A stretch of DNA of 64,000 bases, taken from contig NZ_JFCH01000027.1 in the NCBI RefSeq assembly GCF_000738175.1, positions 39,667 through 103,666 of the forward strand, read 5' to 3'. The notes below the pieces were generated by a model. It ran no database searches and had not been told where the DNA came from. It was given only the letters and a program-made list of their open reading frames with translations. Positions 43,003-54,930 of this stretch are shown here, in pieces. The position numbers and the translations under genes are program-made. Every line of letters starts with the position of its first letter. Position 1 is the stretch's first letter. Origin of the DNA: Corynebacterium jeikeium (GTDB lineage: Bacteria > Actinomycetota > Actinomycetes > Mycobacteriales > Mycobacteriaceae).

Positions 43003-44175
43003 TTAGCTTACCTGAGCCGTGTTCGACTTCCGATTCTCCCGCCACAGCGGCACCACCGTCGCCACGATGGCAACGATCACCAGCAAACTAAAGGAAATTG
43101 CCATCACGTGCAGAGGCAACACGGTCAGCCCCACCGCACCGAAGGCCACTACCCCAACCCAGGTGTACAAAACCAGAACCACGCGCTTCTGACTGTGGCC
43201 AATGTGCAGCAGTCGGTGGTGCAGGTGCTTCTTATCTGGCGAGAACGGACTCTTGCCCTGGGACACGCGGCGCACAACCGCCATCACCAGGTCCAGCAGC
43301 GGAATGGACAGGGCCGCCAGAACCACAATCATCGGCGAGAGCAGAGCCACCATATCCGCCGGCCCGTACAGCGCCGCGTTGATGCGCCCGGATGCCGACG
43401 TGCAGGCCGCGGACAGCAACAGGCCGATCAGCATCGCGCCGCTATCCCCCATGAAGATGCGCGCGGGCGAAAAGTTGTGAGGCAGGAAACCCATGCAGAT
43501 TCCCACCAGCGCCGCAGAGATGATCGCCGGCGGGTAGGCCGCCACGGTGCCGCCCTGGTCATGCAGGATTGTCAGCGAGTAGATCAGGATCGTCCCGGCG
43601 GCGATCGCCCCCAACCCCGCGGCCAGACCATCCAAGCCGTCGACGAAGTTCATGGCGTTCACGATCGTGACGGTCAGCAGCGCCGTCAGGATCGTGGACT
43701 GGACCTGGTCCAGGATCAGCGTAGTCCCGTCCCCGAAAGGCAGGTAGAACAAGTACCAGCTCAAGCCCATCAGGCTCATCACCACGGCACCCACTACCTG
43801 CCCGCCGAGCTTCAGCACCCAGGAGATGTCGTAGAGGTCGTCCACCACCCCGACGACAACAATCACGAAGGCGGCCATCAGCACCGCCGTCATATCGGGT
43901 GTTACCGGCGGGAACCCGCGCGTCAACGCGGGCAGCTGGTTGGCCACCACTACGGCCACGACCAGCCCCGTAAACATCGCTACCCCGCCCAGCCGGGGCA
44001 TCGGAACCTGGTGCACGTCGCGCTCGCGCGGGGCAGCCATCCGCCCGTAGCGCAAGATCACCGAGCGCACCACGCCCGTCACCAGATACGTCACCGCGCA
44101 GGCGGCGAGCAGCACCAACACCAACTCGCGCAGGGGAATACCTGCGCCGATAGCCGGCTGGGCAAGGACTGTCAT
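43003..44175 (-). CDS. wecA: Decaprenyl-phosphate N-acetylglucosaminephosphotransferase (MraY/WecA family)
   Basis: A 390-residue multi-helix enzyme of the polyprenyl-phosphate HexNAc-1-phosphate transferase family. It makes the lipid-linked GlcNAc that starts arabinogalactan linker synthesis. Family motifs are GVVDDLYD, NFVDGLDGLAAG, IFMGDSGAMLIGL and the HLHHRLLHIGHS loop. Its ATG overlaps the stop of sua5 by one base (TAATG), implying translational coupling. M. tuberculosis rfe/wecA (Rv1302) has the same neighbours. Confidence 0.95.
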   Translation of the reverse strand: MTVLAQPAIGAGIPLRELVLVLLAACAVTYLVTGVVRSVILRYGRMAAPRERDVHQVPMPRLGGVAMFTGLVVAVVVANQLPALTRGFPPVTPDMTAVLMAAFVIVVVGVVDDLYDISWVLKLGGQVVGAVVMSLMGLSWYLFYLPFGDGTTLILDQVQSTILTALLTVTIVNAMNFVDGLDGLAAGLGAIAAGTILIYSLTILHDQGGTVAAYPPAIISAALVGICMGFLPHNFSPARIFMGDSGAMLIGLLLSAACTSASGRINAALYGPADMVALLSPMIVVLAALSIPLLDLVMAVVRRVSQGKSPFSPDKKHLHHRLLHIGHSQKRVVLVLYTWVGVVAFGAVGLTVLPLHVMAISFSLLVIVAIVATVVPLWRENRKSNTAQVS

Positions 44176-44834
44176 TAGACGTCTCCCCGCAGCTCCGCAC
44201 TGCTCATTCCCAGAACCTCGGCCACGCGCTCGGTGGTGGCCGCGCCCTCGCGCAGGATGCGCGGGCGGCCGGAGGAAAGGTCAACGATGGTGGAGGCCAC
44301 GCCGTGGTGCGCTTCCCCACCGTCGATGTAGGTCGTCACGTCCGCACCCAGCTGGTCCTCGGCCATCTGCACATTCGTCGCCGGCGGCTGGCCGGAGATA
44401 TTGGCGCTGGAAACGGCCATCGGGCCGGTGCGCTCCAAGAGCTCCAACGCAATGGGCTGGTTGGGCATGCGCAGCATCACGGTGCCGCGGGTATCCCCCA
44501 GGTTCCACGGCAAACTGGGCGCCTGGTGGACGACCATCGACAGGCCACCCGGCCAGAATGCCTCGACGAGCTTACGCATGTTGTAGGTGTACTCGCGCAC
44601 GAGCCCTTGGATGGTCGTCCAGCTGGGAACCAGCACGGGAACGGGCATGTCGGGGCCACGCCCCTTGGCACGCAGCAGGGCGGACACTGCCTCATTGTCG
44701 AAGGCATCGCAGCCGATGCCGTAGACCGTGTCGGTCGGCAGCACAACCAGCCGTCCGCCCTTCACCGCATTCGCCGCGGCGTCTAGCGCGGCCTCGCGGT
44801 TCTGCGGATCGGTTGCGTCTACGGTTCTCGACAT
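44175..44834 (-). CDS. L-threonylcarbamoyladenylate synthase (Sua5/YciO/YrdC family)
   Basis: A 219-residue protein making threonylcarbamoyl-AMP for t6A37 of ANN-decoding tRNAs. The motif PTDTVYGIGCDAFD, the SSANISGQPP segment and the final region match the YrdC/TsaC domain; it is the short form without the Sua5 C-terminal domain. ATG 44834 has a good ribosome-binding site. It lies between prmC and wecA. Confidence 0.93.
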   Translation of the reverse strand: MSRTVDATDPQNREAALDAAANAVKGGRLVVLPTDTVYGIGCDAFDNEAVSALLRAKGRGPDMPVPVLVPSWTTIQGLVREYTYNMRKLVEAFWPGGLSMVVHQAPSLPWNLGDTRGTVMLRMPNQPIALELLERTGPMAVSSANISGQPPATNVQMAEDQLGADVTTYIDGGEAHHGVASTIVDLSSGRPRILREGAATTERVAEVLGMSSAELRGDV

Positions 44835-44889
44835 TGCGGCCCTTTCTTGCTCATTTATTACGTGCTCTACCTTAACCCCATCGCCGGTA

Positions 44890-45855
44890 CTACTGCGGTA
44901 GCAGGGCGGTGACGAAGCGCGGCCGGCCAGCCAGGTCGTGGTGTTGGGTGATCTCTCGCCAGCCGTGTTGCTGCATCATCGCCGCTACCTGCGCGCCGTT
45001 GGAGTCGTCGTGTTCTATTCCGACGCCACCACCTGCGCGCCCCAGCGCCTCAGCCCACTGCAGTACCCGTGGCATGAGCTCCAGCCCGTCGTCCCCGGAG
45101 AACACGGCTGCGTGCGGGTCGGCTGCCACCTCGGGGGAAACCTCCGCGGATTCCGGCACGTACGGAGGGTTGCACACCACCACGTCCGCGGGCGTGAAAG
45201 CCTCGGGGGAAACGCCCGCCGTCGCTGGCAACTCCGCGGGATCGTCGACAGCCAGATCCGCCTGAACGAAAGTGGCTTTGACCTGCGGAACAAGTCGGGC
45301 ATTCCTCTCGGCCAGGCGCAGTGCGTCACGAGAGATTTCGATTCCGGTCAGGGAGATGGGGGCGTCATAAAGAAAAGAAACCCCGAGCCCCAACGTGCCG
45401 GGTCCGCAGCAAAGATCGACCACGTGCGGCGCGGGGCGGCCATTGAGGAAGCGCGCGGCCCAGTCGGCGAGCAGCTCGGTTTCGGGGCGCGGGACGAAGC
45501 AGCCGGGATCCACGAAGAGGTCCAGGCCGCAGAAGGGAGCGGAGCCGACGATGTGCTGCAGGGGTTCGCGCGCGGCGCGGCGGGCCACCCAGTCGGCATA
45601 GGCGCTGGGGGCGGGATCGTCGGCGCGCATAAAGAGAGTGCCGGGATCGACGGCGGCGCGGGGCGCGGCAAGAGCGGCGGTGTCAGCACCGGTTCCGGGA
45701 GCAGCTGAGCCAGTGCCGGGGTCAGCGAGCAGGTAGCGCATCAGCAGGCGCGCGTCGACTGCAGCAGAATCGATGCCCGCCGCGCTCAACTGTGCGGTGG
45801 CCTCCCGGATCGCCTGGTTGATATTCAACGTCCCACCGTTCTGCTGCTCTGCCAC
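44890..45855 (-). CDS. prmC: Peptide chain release factor N5-glutamine methyltransferase
   Basis: A 321-residue SAM methyltransferase that modifies the glutamine of the GGQ motif in release factors. The NPPY motif (VVCNPPYVPESAEV) and the SAM-binding region VVDLCCGPGTLGLG are clear; an N-terminal helical domain with VPRPETELLADWA binds the release factor. An Ala/Gly-rich stretch lies near residue 50. Its partner prfA is directly upstream on the same strand. Confidence 0.95.
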   Translation of the reverse strand: MAEQQNGGTLNINQAIREATAQLSAAGIDSAAVDARLLMRYLLADPGTGSAAPGTGADTAALAAPRAAVDPGTLFMRADDPAPSAYADWVARRAAREPLQHIVGSAPFCGLDLFVDPGCFVPRPETELLADWAARFLNGRPAPHVVDLCCGPGTLGLGVSFLYDAPISLTGIEISRDALRLAERNARLVPQVKATFVQADLAVDDPAELPATAGVSPEAFTPADVVVCNPPYVPESAEVSPEVAADPHAAVFSGDDGLELMPRVLQWAEALGRAGGGVGIEHDDSNGAQVAAMMQQHGWREITQHHDLAGRPRFVTALLPQ

Positions 45856-45874
45856 CGCCGAGGCGACGGAAAGA

Positions 45875-46951
45875 CTAGTCTTCCGCCTCTAGGCGACGTG
45901 CGCGGTCGGCTTCCTTTAGCGCCGCGAGCAGCGCCTCCAGGTCGCCGTCCAGGACAGCATCCAGGTTGTTGGCCTTGTAGCCGATGCGGTGGTCGGAGAC
46001 GCGGGACTCGGGGAAGTTGTAGGTGCGGATGCGCTCGGAACGATCCATGGTGCGGATCTGCGCTGCGCGACCCTCGGCTGCCTCTGCCTCGGCTTCCTCT
46101 TCCTTCATCTGCTGCAGGCGTGCAGCCAGAACCTGCATCGCGCGAGCGCGGTTCTGGATCTGGGAGCGCTCCTTCTGACAGGTCACCACAATGTTGGTTG
46201 GCAGGTGAGTAATGCGCACGGCGGAGTCCGTGGTGTTCACACCCTGGCCGCCCTTACCGGAAGAACGGTAGACGTCCACACGGATGTCCTTGTCGTCGAT
46301 GTGCACATCCTCGACTTCATCGGGTTCCGGGTACACCAATACGCCCGCTGCGGAGGTCTGAATGCGGCCCTGCGACTCGGTGACGGGGATGCGCTGCACG
46401 CGGTGCACGCCACCTTCGAACTTGAACTCCGACCACGCGCCATCGCGGGAGGGCTGCTTGGAGCGAATGGACAGAGTCATATCCTTCACACCACCCAGGT
46501 CGGTCTCGTTCAGACCCAGGATCTCGGTGCTAAAGCCGTGGCGTTCAGCGTAGCGCTGGTACATGCGCGCCAGTTCGCCGGCGAACAGCGCGGCTTCCTC
46601 GCCGCCGGCGCCAGACTTGATCTCCATGACGATGTCGTCGCCGTCGTGCGGGTCGCGAGGAGCCAGCAGGTCGGTCAGCTGCTCCTCCAGCTCGCCGATC
46701 TCCTCTTCCAGGCGCTTGGCTTCCTCGGCGAATTCCTTGTCCTCGGATGCCATCTCCGACGCTGCCTCGTGGTCCTCGCGGGCCTGCTCGAGCTTCTGGT
46801 GCGTCTGGATAATCGGCTGCAGCTCGGAAAAGCGCTTGCCGACCTTGCGGGCGGCGGCCGGGTCGTTGTGCAGCTCGGGATCGCTCAGCTGCATTTCCAG
46901 GCCCTGGTACTCGGCCAGGATGTCGTCGATGACTGACGGTGATTGGCTCAT
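45875..46951 (-). CDS. prfA: Peptide chain release factor 1
   Basis: A 358-residue RF1. The codon-recognition motif is PVT (in [16 protein letters not shown]; usually PxT) and the catalytic GGQ is in [12 protein letters not shown]. It releases peptides at UAA and UAG. prmC, which methylates it, follows after 19 bases. It starts three bases after the rho stop. Confidence 0.98.
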   Translation of the reverse strand: MSQSPSVIDDILAEYQGLEMQLSDPELHNDPAAARKVGKRFSELQPIIQTHQKLEQAREDHEAASEMASEDKEFAEEAKRLEEEIGELEEQLTDLLAPRDPHDGDDIVMEIKSGAGGEEAALFAGELARMYQRYAERHGFSTEILGLNETDLGGVKDMTLSIRSKQPSRDGAWSEFKFEGGVHRVQRIPVTESQGRIQTSAAGVLVYPEPDEVEDVHIDDKDIRVDVYRSSGKGGQGVNTTDSAVRITHLPTNIVVTCQKERSQIQNRARAMQVLAARLQQMKEEEAEAEAAEGRAAQIRTMDRSERIRTYNFPESRVSDHRIGYKANNLDAVLDGDLEALLAALKEADRARRLEAED

Positions 46952-46954
46952 GGT

Positions 46955-48703
46955 TTAATCCTCCTCGTCCTCGCCTGCCAGGGGCGCGGAGCTGGCAACC
47001 TGCAGCATGAACTCCCGGTTGGTCTTGGTCTTACGCAGCTGCTTGATCAGCAGGTCGATGGCCGCCTGCGAATCCAGGGCGGACAGGATGCGGCGCAGCT
47101 TGTGCATAATGCGCGCCTCCTCCGGGCTGAGCAGCAGCTCGTCCTTGCGGGTACCCGACGGGTTCACGTCCACAGCCGGGAACACACGGCGCTCGGAGAT
47201 CTTGCGGTCCAGCTTCAACTCCGCGTTGCCGGTGCCCTTGAATTCCTCGAAGATCACCGTGTCGCCGGCCGAGCCGGTCTCCACCATCGCGGTGGCGATG
47301 ATCGTCAGTGAGCCGCCGTTTTCGATATTGCGGGCAGCGCCCAAGAAGCGCTTCGGCGGGTACAAAGCATTGGAATCCACACCACCGGACAGGATGCGAC
47401 CAGAGGCCGGCGAGGAGTTGTTGTACGCGCGACCCAGGCGGGTGATGGAATCCAGCAGCAGAACAACGTCCTTGCCCTGCTCCACCAGACGCTTTGCGCG
47501 CTCGACGGCCAGCTCGGCGACGTTGGTGTGCTCCCCCGGCGGGCGGTCGAACGTGGAGGCGATGACTTCGCCCTTCACGGAGCGCTGCATGTCCGTCACT
47601 TCCTCCGGGCGCTCGTCCACCAGCACGACCATCAGGTAGCACTCTGGGTTGTTCGTGGAGATCGCGTTGGCGATGTCCTGCAGGATGGTCGTCTTACCGG
47701 CCTTCGGCGGGGAAACGATCAGCGCGCGCTGGCCCTTGCCGATCGGCATGATCAGGTCGATCACGCGGGTGGTCAGCGTCTTCGGGTCGGTCTCCAGGCG
47801 TAGGCGCTGGTTCGGGTACAGCGGGGTCAGCTTCGCAAAGTGCGGGCGCGCTGCCGCCTGCTCCGGGGTCAGGCCGTTAACGGTCTCTACCTGGTAGATC
47901 GGCGTGTACTTCTGGCGGTTCCGTCCGCGTCCGCCGCCGTTATTGTTGTTGTTCTTCGGGCGGATGGTGCCAACGATCGCGTCGCCGTGGCGCATGCCGT
48001 ACTTCCGTACCGTGTTGATAGGCACGTACACGTCCGTCGGGCCCGCGTGGTAGCCGGTGGTGCGGATGAACGCGGTGTTCGCGTCCACGAAGTCGAGAAT
48101 GCCCGCGACGGGTGTCAGCTCTTCCGGCTTCGGGTCGCGGTTGTTGTTACCGCCATTGTTACCACCGTTGCCGCCGCCGTTATTGCCATCACCGTTGTTG
48201 CCGCCGTTGTTGCGGTTGTTATCGCGGTTGCTGTCACGATTATTGTCGCGGCCACGGTTACGGCGGTTGCGGCGATTGCGACGGTTGCGACGGTTGCCGC
48301 GGTTATTGTCGTCTCGATTGTTATCGCCGCGCTCGTTATCGTGGCGGTTCTTCTCGCGATCTTCGTGGCGCTCTTCACCGCGGTTGCCACCGTTCTGCTC
48401 GGAGCTATCTGCGGTTTCTTCTTGGCGCTTTTCTTGGTGACGCCCCTCCCGCGCCTCCGCGACCGACTTTTCCGTCGGCTCCTTCGGCTCCTTCGGTGCA
48501 GTCTCTTCGGCAGGCTGAGGCTTCCGGGGCGCTCCACCGCCACTCGATGCAACACCGGATTCGATAACGGCGATCAGCTCGCCTTTGCGAAGACCAGAGG
48601 TGCCTTTCAGCCCCTGTGCCGCTGCAATCTGTCGCAGCTCCGGCAATTTCAACGAGGCGAGGCCATTGGCTTGGCCACGAGCCAAAATATCGGACAGGCT
48701 CAC
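46955..48703 (-). CDS. rho: Transcription termination factor Rho with a large Asn/Arg/Gly-rich insertion
   Basis: A 582-residue hexameric RNA helicase. The SAP-like N-terminal domain (LASLKLPELRQIAAAQGLKG) is separated from the RNA-binding OB domain by ~140 low-complexity residues, first acidic/Lys-rich, then NRR repeats and Gly/Asn runs. The core has the Q-loop and Walker A SPPKAGKTTILQ. GTG 48703 follows aaagga by seven bases. First gene of the rho-prfA-prmC-sua5-wecA-atpI unit; no rpmE lies between rho and prfA, unlike in M. tuberculosis. Confidence 0.97.
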   Translation of the reverse strand: MSLSDILARGQANGLASLKLPELRQIAAAQGLKGTSGLRKGELIAVIESGVASSGGGAPRKPQPAEETAPKEPKEPTEKSVAEAREGRHQEKRQEETADSSEQNGGNRGEERHEDREKNRHDNERGDNNRDDNNRGNRRNRRNRRNRRNRGRDNNRDSNRDNNRNNGGNNGDGNNGGGNGGNNGGNNNRDPKPEELTPVAGILDFVDANTAFIRTTGYHAGPTDVYVPINTVRKYGMRHGDAIVGTIRPKNNNNNGGGRGRNRQKYTPIYQVETVNGLTPEQAAARPHFAKLTPLYPNQRLRLETDPKTLTTRVIDLIMPIGKGQRALIVSPPKAGKTTILQDIANAISTNNPECYLMVVLVDERPEEVTDMQRSVKGEVIASTFDRPPGEHTNVAELAVERAKRLVEQGKDVVLLLDSITRLGRAYNNSSPASGRILSGGVDSNALYPPKRFLGAARNIENGGSLTIIATAMVETGSAGDTVIFEEFKGTGNAELKLDRKISERRVFPAVDVNPSGTRKDELLLSPEEARIMHKLRRILSALDSQAAIDLLIKQLRKTKTNREFMLQVASSAPLAGEDEED

Positions 48704-48995
48704 AAAAGTCCTTTCACGTCTGGCTTCTTCATCGACCCTTCAAAAAGCCTGCGAAGCCCCAGGGTTGGCCAGACATGCGTATTCGACAACAGTTTTTAAT
48801 TTAACCCAAAGATTGCGGGAATCTTCCAGAAAGATTGCCGCCTTAACGTCCCACGATGCGACTGGCGGCGGGTGTAGCGCGGGGTGGCGTCGTAAAAAGA
48901 AAGAAAGAGAAAAAGAAACGAGCCTCACATCCGGCTTCCGTAGCTAACCATAGCACCTCCCACACCGCGAGTACCTAACGGCTAGGCTGAAATGC
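48704..48995 (-). promoter_or_regulatory. rho leader/promoter region with a 25-base pyrimidine run
   Basis: The 292 bases between rho and the divergent acyl-CoA synthetase hold a strand-specific run of 25 pyrimidines, mostly T (forward strand purines 48894-48918), in the rho-sense direction. Pyrimidine-rich leaders are typical of Rho-sensitive RNA, so autoregulation is possible. A firm promoter was not found. Confidence 0.4.
48983..48988 (+). promoter_or_regulatory. Candidate -10 box (TAGGCT) of the acyl-CoA synthetase gene
   Basis: TAGGCT, then seven bases, then ATG 48996; no ribosome-binding site. Confidence 0.5.
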
Positions 48996-50693
<1,698 letters not shown>

Positions 50694-50747
50694 GGGGCGC
50701 ACCCGGGTGCCTGCTGAGGGGTAGGCTGGGGCGAACTGGACCGGGTA

Positions 50748-50763
50748 AGGGGGCACACCCCCT
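50748..50763 (+). terminator. Short GC hairpin after the acyl-CoA synthetase gene
   Basis: aggggg / ccccct stem with the loop caca. No T-run, so function as a terminator is uncertain. Confidence 0.35.
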
Positions 50764-50830
50764 GGGTCGTCGGGGTAAATTCACCAGAATTTAACAGGAA
50801 CGATTCCAACTATTGCGGGAAAAAGTAGAG

Positions 50831-50836
50831 TAGCGT
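50831..50836 (+). promoter_or_regulatory. Candidate -10 box (TAGCGT) of the DedA gene
   Basis: TAGCGT, then eight bases, then ATG 50845. An overlapping TAGAGT (50826-50831) is 13 bases from the ATG and could be the true box. Confidence 0.4.
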
Positions 50837-50844
50837 TTTCCTGC

Positions 50845-51525
50845 ATGACCGATGTAACTGTGCTGGCCCTCGGGCCGCAGTGGTTCGACCCGATGTATTT
50901 GCTTTCGGGCTCCGGACCTTTCGGCGCGGCGATCCTGCCCGCCATTTTTGCGATCATCTTCATCGAATCCGGGCTGTTCTTCCCTTTCCTGCCCGGCGAC
51001 TCCCTGCTCTTCACCGCTGGTCTACTGGCCAGCCAGCCCGATGGCTTCGCACCCCTGTGGCAGGTATTGCTAATCACCCCGATCGCAGCGATCCTGGGCG
51101 ACCAGGTGGGCTACTGGATTGGCCACCGCTTCCACCCCGCGCTGCGCAACCGGAAGGACGGGCGTTTCTTTAAGCAGGAGCATCTGCACCGTTCTGAGGC
51201 GTTCTTTGAGAAATACGGTGCGATCACGATCATCCTGTGCCGCTTCGTGCCCTTCGTGCGCACCTATGCCCCACTAGTAGCTGGGATGTCCGGCATGCGC
51301 TATCACACGTTCATTCTTTTCAACGTGCTTGGTGGTGTGCTGTGGGCCAGCGGCATCGTCTACCTGGGGTCGCTATTCGGCGGAGTGGAGTTCGTGCGCA
51401 ACAATATCGACGCCATCTTCCTCGGAATTGTCGCCTTCTCGATTGTCCCGATGCTATTCGGGTTAATACAGAAAGCCCGGAGCGAGAGGAAACAATCTCC
51501 CGCCCCGGCCACTATTGAAGAATAG
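50845..51525 (+). CDS. DedA family (SNARE-associated) membrane protein
   Basis: A 226-residue membrane protein with the DedA features: FIESGLFFPFLPGDSLLF (acidic residue plus PGD) and the re-entrant loop RFVPFVRTYAPLVAGMSGM. DedA proteins act as polyprenyl- or phospholipid-flipping transporters; the substrate here is unknown. It converges with thrB, with 23 bases between the stops. Confidence 0.9.
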   Translation: MTDVTVLALGPQWFDPMYLLSGSGPFGAAILPAIFAIIFIESGLFFPFLPGDSLLFTAGLLASQPDGFAPLWQVLLITPIAAILGDQVGYWIGHRFHPALRNRKDGRFFKQEHLHRSEAFFEKYGAITIILCRFVPFVRTYAPLVAGMSGMRYHTFILFNVLGGVLWASGIVYLGSLFGGVEFVRNNIDAIFLGIVAFSIVPMLFGLIQKARSERKQSPAPATIEE

Positions 51526-51548
51526 TCTCCCAGGATTGGTTTCCGGCC

Positions 51549-52475
51549 TTACCCGGTGACGTCCACCTCAACCGGACCGGCGATGTCCAGCTCCAGGACC
51601 TTCATTCCGCGACCGCGAGCCTCTTCCACCAGTGCGTTGTCCACCGGCTCGGTGCTCAGCACCAGGATCGTCGGGCCCGCGCCCGAAAGGAACGCCGGGT
51701 AACCCAGGTTGCGCAGGCGGTTCACCCACTCGGCGGTCACCGGCAGAACCTCGGCCCGGTAGGTCTGGTGCATGCGGTCGCGGGTGCCCTCCCACAGCAG
51801 ATCCGGATCGTCGCGCAGCGCGACGGTCATGACTGCCGTGCGGGATACGTTGAAGCGGGCATCCACGTGGCTAATGTCCGACGGCAGCACGCGACGGATC
51901 GCCTCCGTCGATGCGTGGAAGTCCGGGATGAACGCGGTGGCCTTGATGTCCGGGTGCACGTCGATGCGACGGGCGTGGTAGGCCGGTGCGGATACTCCGT
52001 CGATGGGCGTGTTCGTCCACGAGACCACGCCCGCGCCCAGCACGGAAGCGCCCGCGTTGTCGGGGTGCCCCTCAAAGGTAGAGGCGATCTGCACCTGTGC
52101 CTGGTCGTCCAGCGTGAACCCTGCCAGGCCGTTGCCCGCGGCCACGCCTGCCGTCGCCGCGGCGGCCGAAGATCCCAGGCCACGGGACTGCGGGATGGAG
52201 TTCGTGCAGCTGACACGCAACCCCGGAACCGTCACGTCGGCTTCCTTCAGCGTTGCGCGCAGAGCACGCACCACCAGGTGGCGCTCGTCCAGCGGAACCT
52301 CGCCCTCGCCTTCACCGGTGACCTCGACCTCCAGGCCGGACTCAATGACCTCGGCAGTCACATAGTCGTACAGCCCCAGCGCCAGGCCGAGGGTATCGAA
52401 GCCAGGTCCCAGGTTCGCGGTCGATGCGGGAACCTTGACGGTGGCCTTGCGGCCAACGGGGATCTCGACGCCCAT
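51549..52475 (-). CDS. thrB: Homoserine kinase
   Basis: A 308-residue GHMP kinase that phosphorylates homoserine for threonine synthesis. The ATP-binding motif is [16 protein letters not shown], and [15 protein letters not shown] opens the protein. Its ATG overlaps the thrC stop (TAATG), so it is translationally coupled. Last gene of hom-thrC-thrB. Confidence 0.97.
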   Translation of the reverse strand: MGVEIPVGRKATVKVPASTANLGPGFDTLGLALGLYDYVTAEVIESGLEVEVTGEGEGEVPLDERHLVVRALRATLKEADVTVPGLRVSCTNSIPQSRGLGSSAAAATAGVAAGNGLAGFTLDDQAQVQIASTFEGHPDNAGASVLGAGVVSWTNTPIDGVSAPAYHARRIDVHPDIKATAFIPDFHASTEAIRRVLPSDISHVDARFNVSRTAVMTVALRDDPDLLWEGTRDRMHQTYRAEVLPVTAEWVNRLRNLGYPAFLSGAGPTILVLSTEPVDNALVEEARGRGMKVLELDIAGPVEVDVTG

Positions 52476-53548
52476 TACTTCAACCCCAGCTTGTCTGCAA
52501 CGGCGTACGGGTCCACGTCGGTGACGGTGGGCTCCGGCATCTGGGACAGGGCGGTCGTCGGATCCTTCAGGCCGTGGCCGGTGACGGTACACACGATGCG
52601 CTGTCCGGCGGTCAGTTCGCCGTTGGCGTGAGCGTCCAGCAGACCTGCAACGGAAGATGCAGAGGCCGGCTCGACGAAGATGCCCTCGCGGCCAGCGATG
52701 GTGCGGTAGGCCTCCAGAATCTGCTCGTCGGTCTGCGCGCGGAAGTCGCCACCCGACTCCTCCTTGGCTGCAACGGCCTGCTGCCAGGAAGCCGGGTTAC
52801 CAATGCGGATCGCGGTGGCGATCGTCTCCGGCTCCAGCACAGGCTCGCCCTTGACCAGCGGGGCAGCTCCGGCTGCCTGCACGCCCTTCATCACGGGGCG
52901 CTGGGTGGAAACGCCGTCCTCCGCGTACTCGGAGTAGCCCTTCCAATACGCCGTGATGTTGCCCGCGTTGCCGACTGGCAGGAAGTGAACATCGGGGGCG
53001 TCACCAAGGCAATCCACAATCTCGAACGCGGCGGTCTTCTGCCCCTCGATGCGCATCGGGTTCACGGAGTTGACCAGGGCGATCTCCGGGAACTCGGTGG
53101 TGGTCTTGCGGACCAGCTCGAGGCAGTCGTCGAAGTTGCCGCGTACCTGGATGATCTGCGCGCCGTGCATTACTGCCTGCGCGAGCTTGCCCTGGGCGAT
53201 CTTGCCTTCTGGGATCAGCACGGCGGACTTCAGACCGGCGCGGGCGGCGTAGGCCGCCGCGGAGGCTGAAGTGTTGCCGGTCGAGGCGCACATCAGGACC
53301 TTCTGGCCCTTGTGGTAAGCGTCCGTGACGGCCACGGTCATACCGCGATCCTTGAAGGAACCGGTGGGGTTGGCACCTTCGATCTTGAGGTAGACCTCAC
53401 AGCCGGTGAGTTTCGACAGGTAGTTCGCGCGCAGCAGCGGGGTGCCGCCCTCGTTGAGGGTCACCGGCTCCCAGTCCTTCGCGAACGGCATCCGATCGCG
53501 GTACATGTTGATCAGGCCGGTCCAGTGGTTCAGAACCTTGTTCGTCAT
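52475..53548 (-). CDS. thrC: Threonine synthase, short mycobacterial type
   Basis: A 357-residue PLP enzyme turning O-phosphohomoserine into threonine. PLP lysine is Lys66 in TGSFKDRGM; the [19 protein letters not shown] and [13 protein letters not shown] phosphate-cup motifs follow. It is close in length to M. tuberculosis ThrC (~360) and shorter than the ~480-residue C. glutamicum enzyme, and it lies inside the hom-thrC-thrB operon as in mycobacteria. Confidence 0.96.
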   Translation of the reverse strand: MTNKVLNHWTGLINMYRDRMPFAKDWEPVTLNEGGTPLLRANYLSKLTGCEVYLKIEGANPTGSFKDRGMTVAVTDAYHKGQKVLMCASTGNTSASAAAYAARAGLKSAVLIPEGKIAQGKLAQAVMHGAQIIQVRGNFDDCLELVRKTTTEFPEIALVNSVNPMRIEGQKTAAFEIVDCLGDAPDVHFLPVGNAGNITAYWKGYSEYAEDGVSTQRPVMKGVQAAGAAPLVKGEPVLEPETIATAIRIGNPASWQQAVAAKEESGGDFRAQTDEQILEAYRTIAGREGIFVEPASASSVAGLLDAHANGELTAGQRIVCTVTGHGLKDPTTALSQMPEPTVTDVDPYAVADKLGLK

Positions 53549-53604
53549 AGCTTCCCTGTCGTTTCTTCCCAGTTGTCGGTCTTGGCTTAAAGCGCTCTTA
53601 GAGT

Positions 53605-54930
53605 TTAGCCTTCCATGCGGATGACGGAGTCAATCGCCTTGACAGCGTCGAGCTCCTTGAGCTTCGCCACGGTCTCTTCCAGGTTCTTTTCCTTCGCGCT
53701 GTGGGTGATGACGACGAGGCGCGCACCGTCGTTCAGCCCTTCTTGACGCACGGTCTTCAGCGACACACCCTGCTCAGAGAACACGGAGGCCACCTCAGCC
53801 AGCACGCCCAGGCGATCATCCACCTGCATGTCCACGTGGTAGCGGGTACGCACGTCACCAAAGTTGGCGATGGGCAGGGAGGCGTAGGTGGACTCCCCTG
53901 GTCCGCGGCCACCGAGCACAATGTTGCGCGCCACGGCCACGACGTCACCCAGCACGGCGGAGGCGGTCGGGCCGCCACCGGCGCCGTTGCCGTAGAACAT
54001 CAGGCGACCGGCGGACTCCGCCTCGACGAAGACTGCGTTGTAGGACTCAGAGACGCTGGAAAGTGGGTGGCTGCTGGGGATCAGCGCCGGGTACACGCTT
54101 GCAGACACAGATTCCTTACCTTCCTCATCCACCAGACGCTCACAGATAGCCAGCAACTTGATGGTGGAGTTTGCGGCCTTGGCCGCTTCGATGTCGGCGA
54201 CGGTGATGTCGCGGATGCCTTCGGTATGCACGTCCTCGCCGGACACGCGGGTGTGGAATGCCAGGGAGGCCAGGATGGCGGCCTTGCTGGCGGCGTCAAA
54301 GCCGTCAACGTCGGCGGACGGGTCGGCCTCCGCGTAACCCAACTCGGTGGCCTCTGCCAGCATCTCGTCGTAGCTGGCACCCCGGGTGTACATTGCGTCG
54401 AGAATGAAGTTAGTGGTGCCGTTGACAATGCCCATCACCTGGTTGACCTTGTCGCCGGCAAGGGAGCGGCGCAGCGGTCCAACAACCGGGATGGCGGCGG
54501 CAACGGCCGCCTCGAAGAACAAATCCACGCCGGACTCGTCGGCAGCGGCAGCCAGCTCGTCAGCGTGAGCGGCGATGAGAGCCTTGTTGGCGGTGACGAC
54601 GGACTTGCCGGCGCGCAGCGCCGCCAGCACGACCTCGCGCGGGTACTCGATGCCGCCGATGACCTCGATGACCAGGTCAATGTCGTCGCGGGCCACCAGA
54701 GACAGCGCGTCGTCGGTCAGCTTCTCCGGATCCACACCCGGGCGGGGCTTGGACAAATTGCTGACGGCAATACCCCGGACCTCCAGCGGGCCACCGATGC
54801 GGGCTGCGAATTCATCACTGCGCTCCTCCAGCAGCCGCAGCACTTCTGCACCAACGGTACCCATGCCCAGCAGAGCCACACCTACGGTCTGGCCGATTCC
54901 CTTGCCTGGCTTAAACTTCTGCTCGGTCAT
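53605..54930 (-). CDS. hom: Homoserine dehydrogenase with C-terminal ACT domain
   Basis: A 441-residue enzyme reducing aspartate semialdehyde to homoserine. NAD(P)-binding motif [13 protein letters not shown], catalytic core [15 protein letters not shown] and [15 protein letters not shown], and an ACT domain ([17 protein letters not shown]) through which threonine inhibits. It begins the hom-thrC-thrB operon; an exact 11-base tandem duplication carrying the ribosome-binding site lies just before ATG 54930. Confidence 0.97.
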   Translation of the reverse strand: MTEQKFKPGKGIGQTVGVALLGMGTVGAEVLRLLEERSDEFAARIGGPLEVRGIAVSNLSKPRPGVDPEKLTDDALSLVARDDIDLVIEVIGGIEYPREVVLAALRAGKSVVTANKALIAAHADELAAAADESGVDLFFEAAVAAAIPVVGPLRRSLAGDKVNQVMGIVNGTTNFILDAMYTRGASYDEMLAEATELGYAEADPSADVDGFDAASKAAILASLAFHTRVSGEDVHTEGIRDITVADIEAAKAANSTIKLLAICERLVDEEGKESVSASVYPALIPSSHPLSSVSESYNAVFVEAESAGRLMFYGNGAGGGPTASAVLGDVVAVARNIVLGGRGPGESTYASLPIANFGDVRTRYHVDMQVDDRLGVLAEVASVFSEQGVSLKTVRQEGLNDGARLVVITHSAKEKNLEETVAKLKELDAVKAIDSVIRMEG

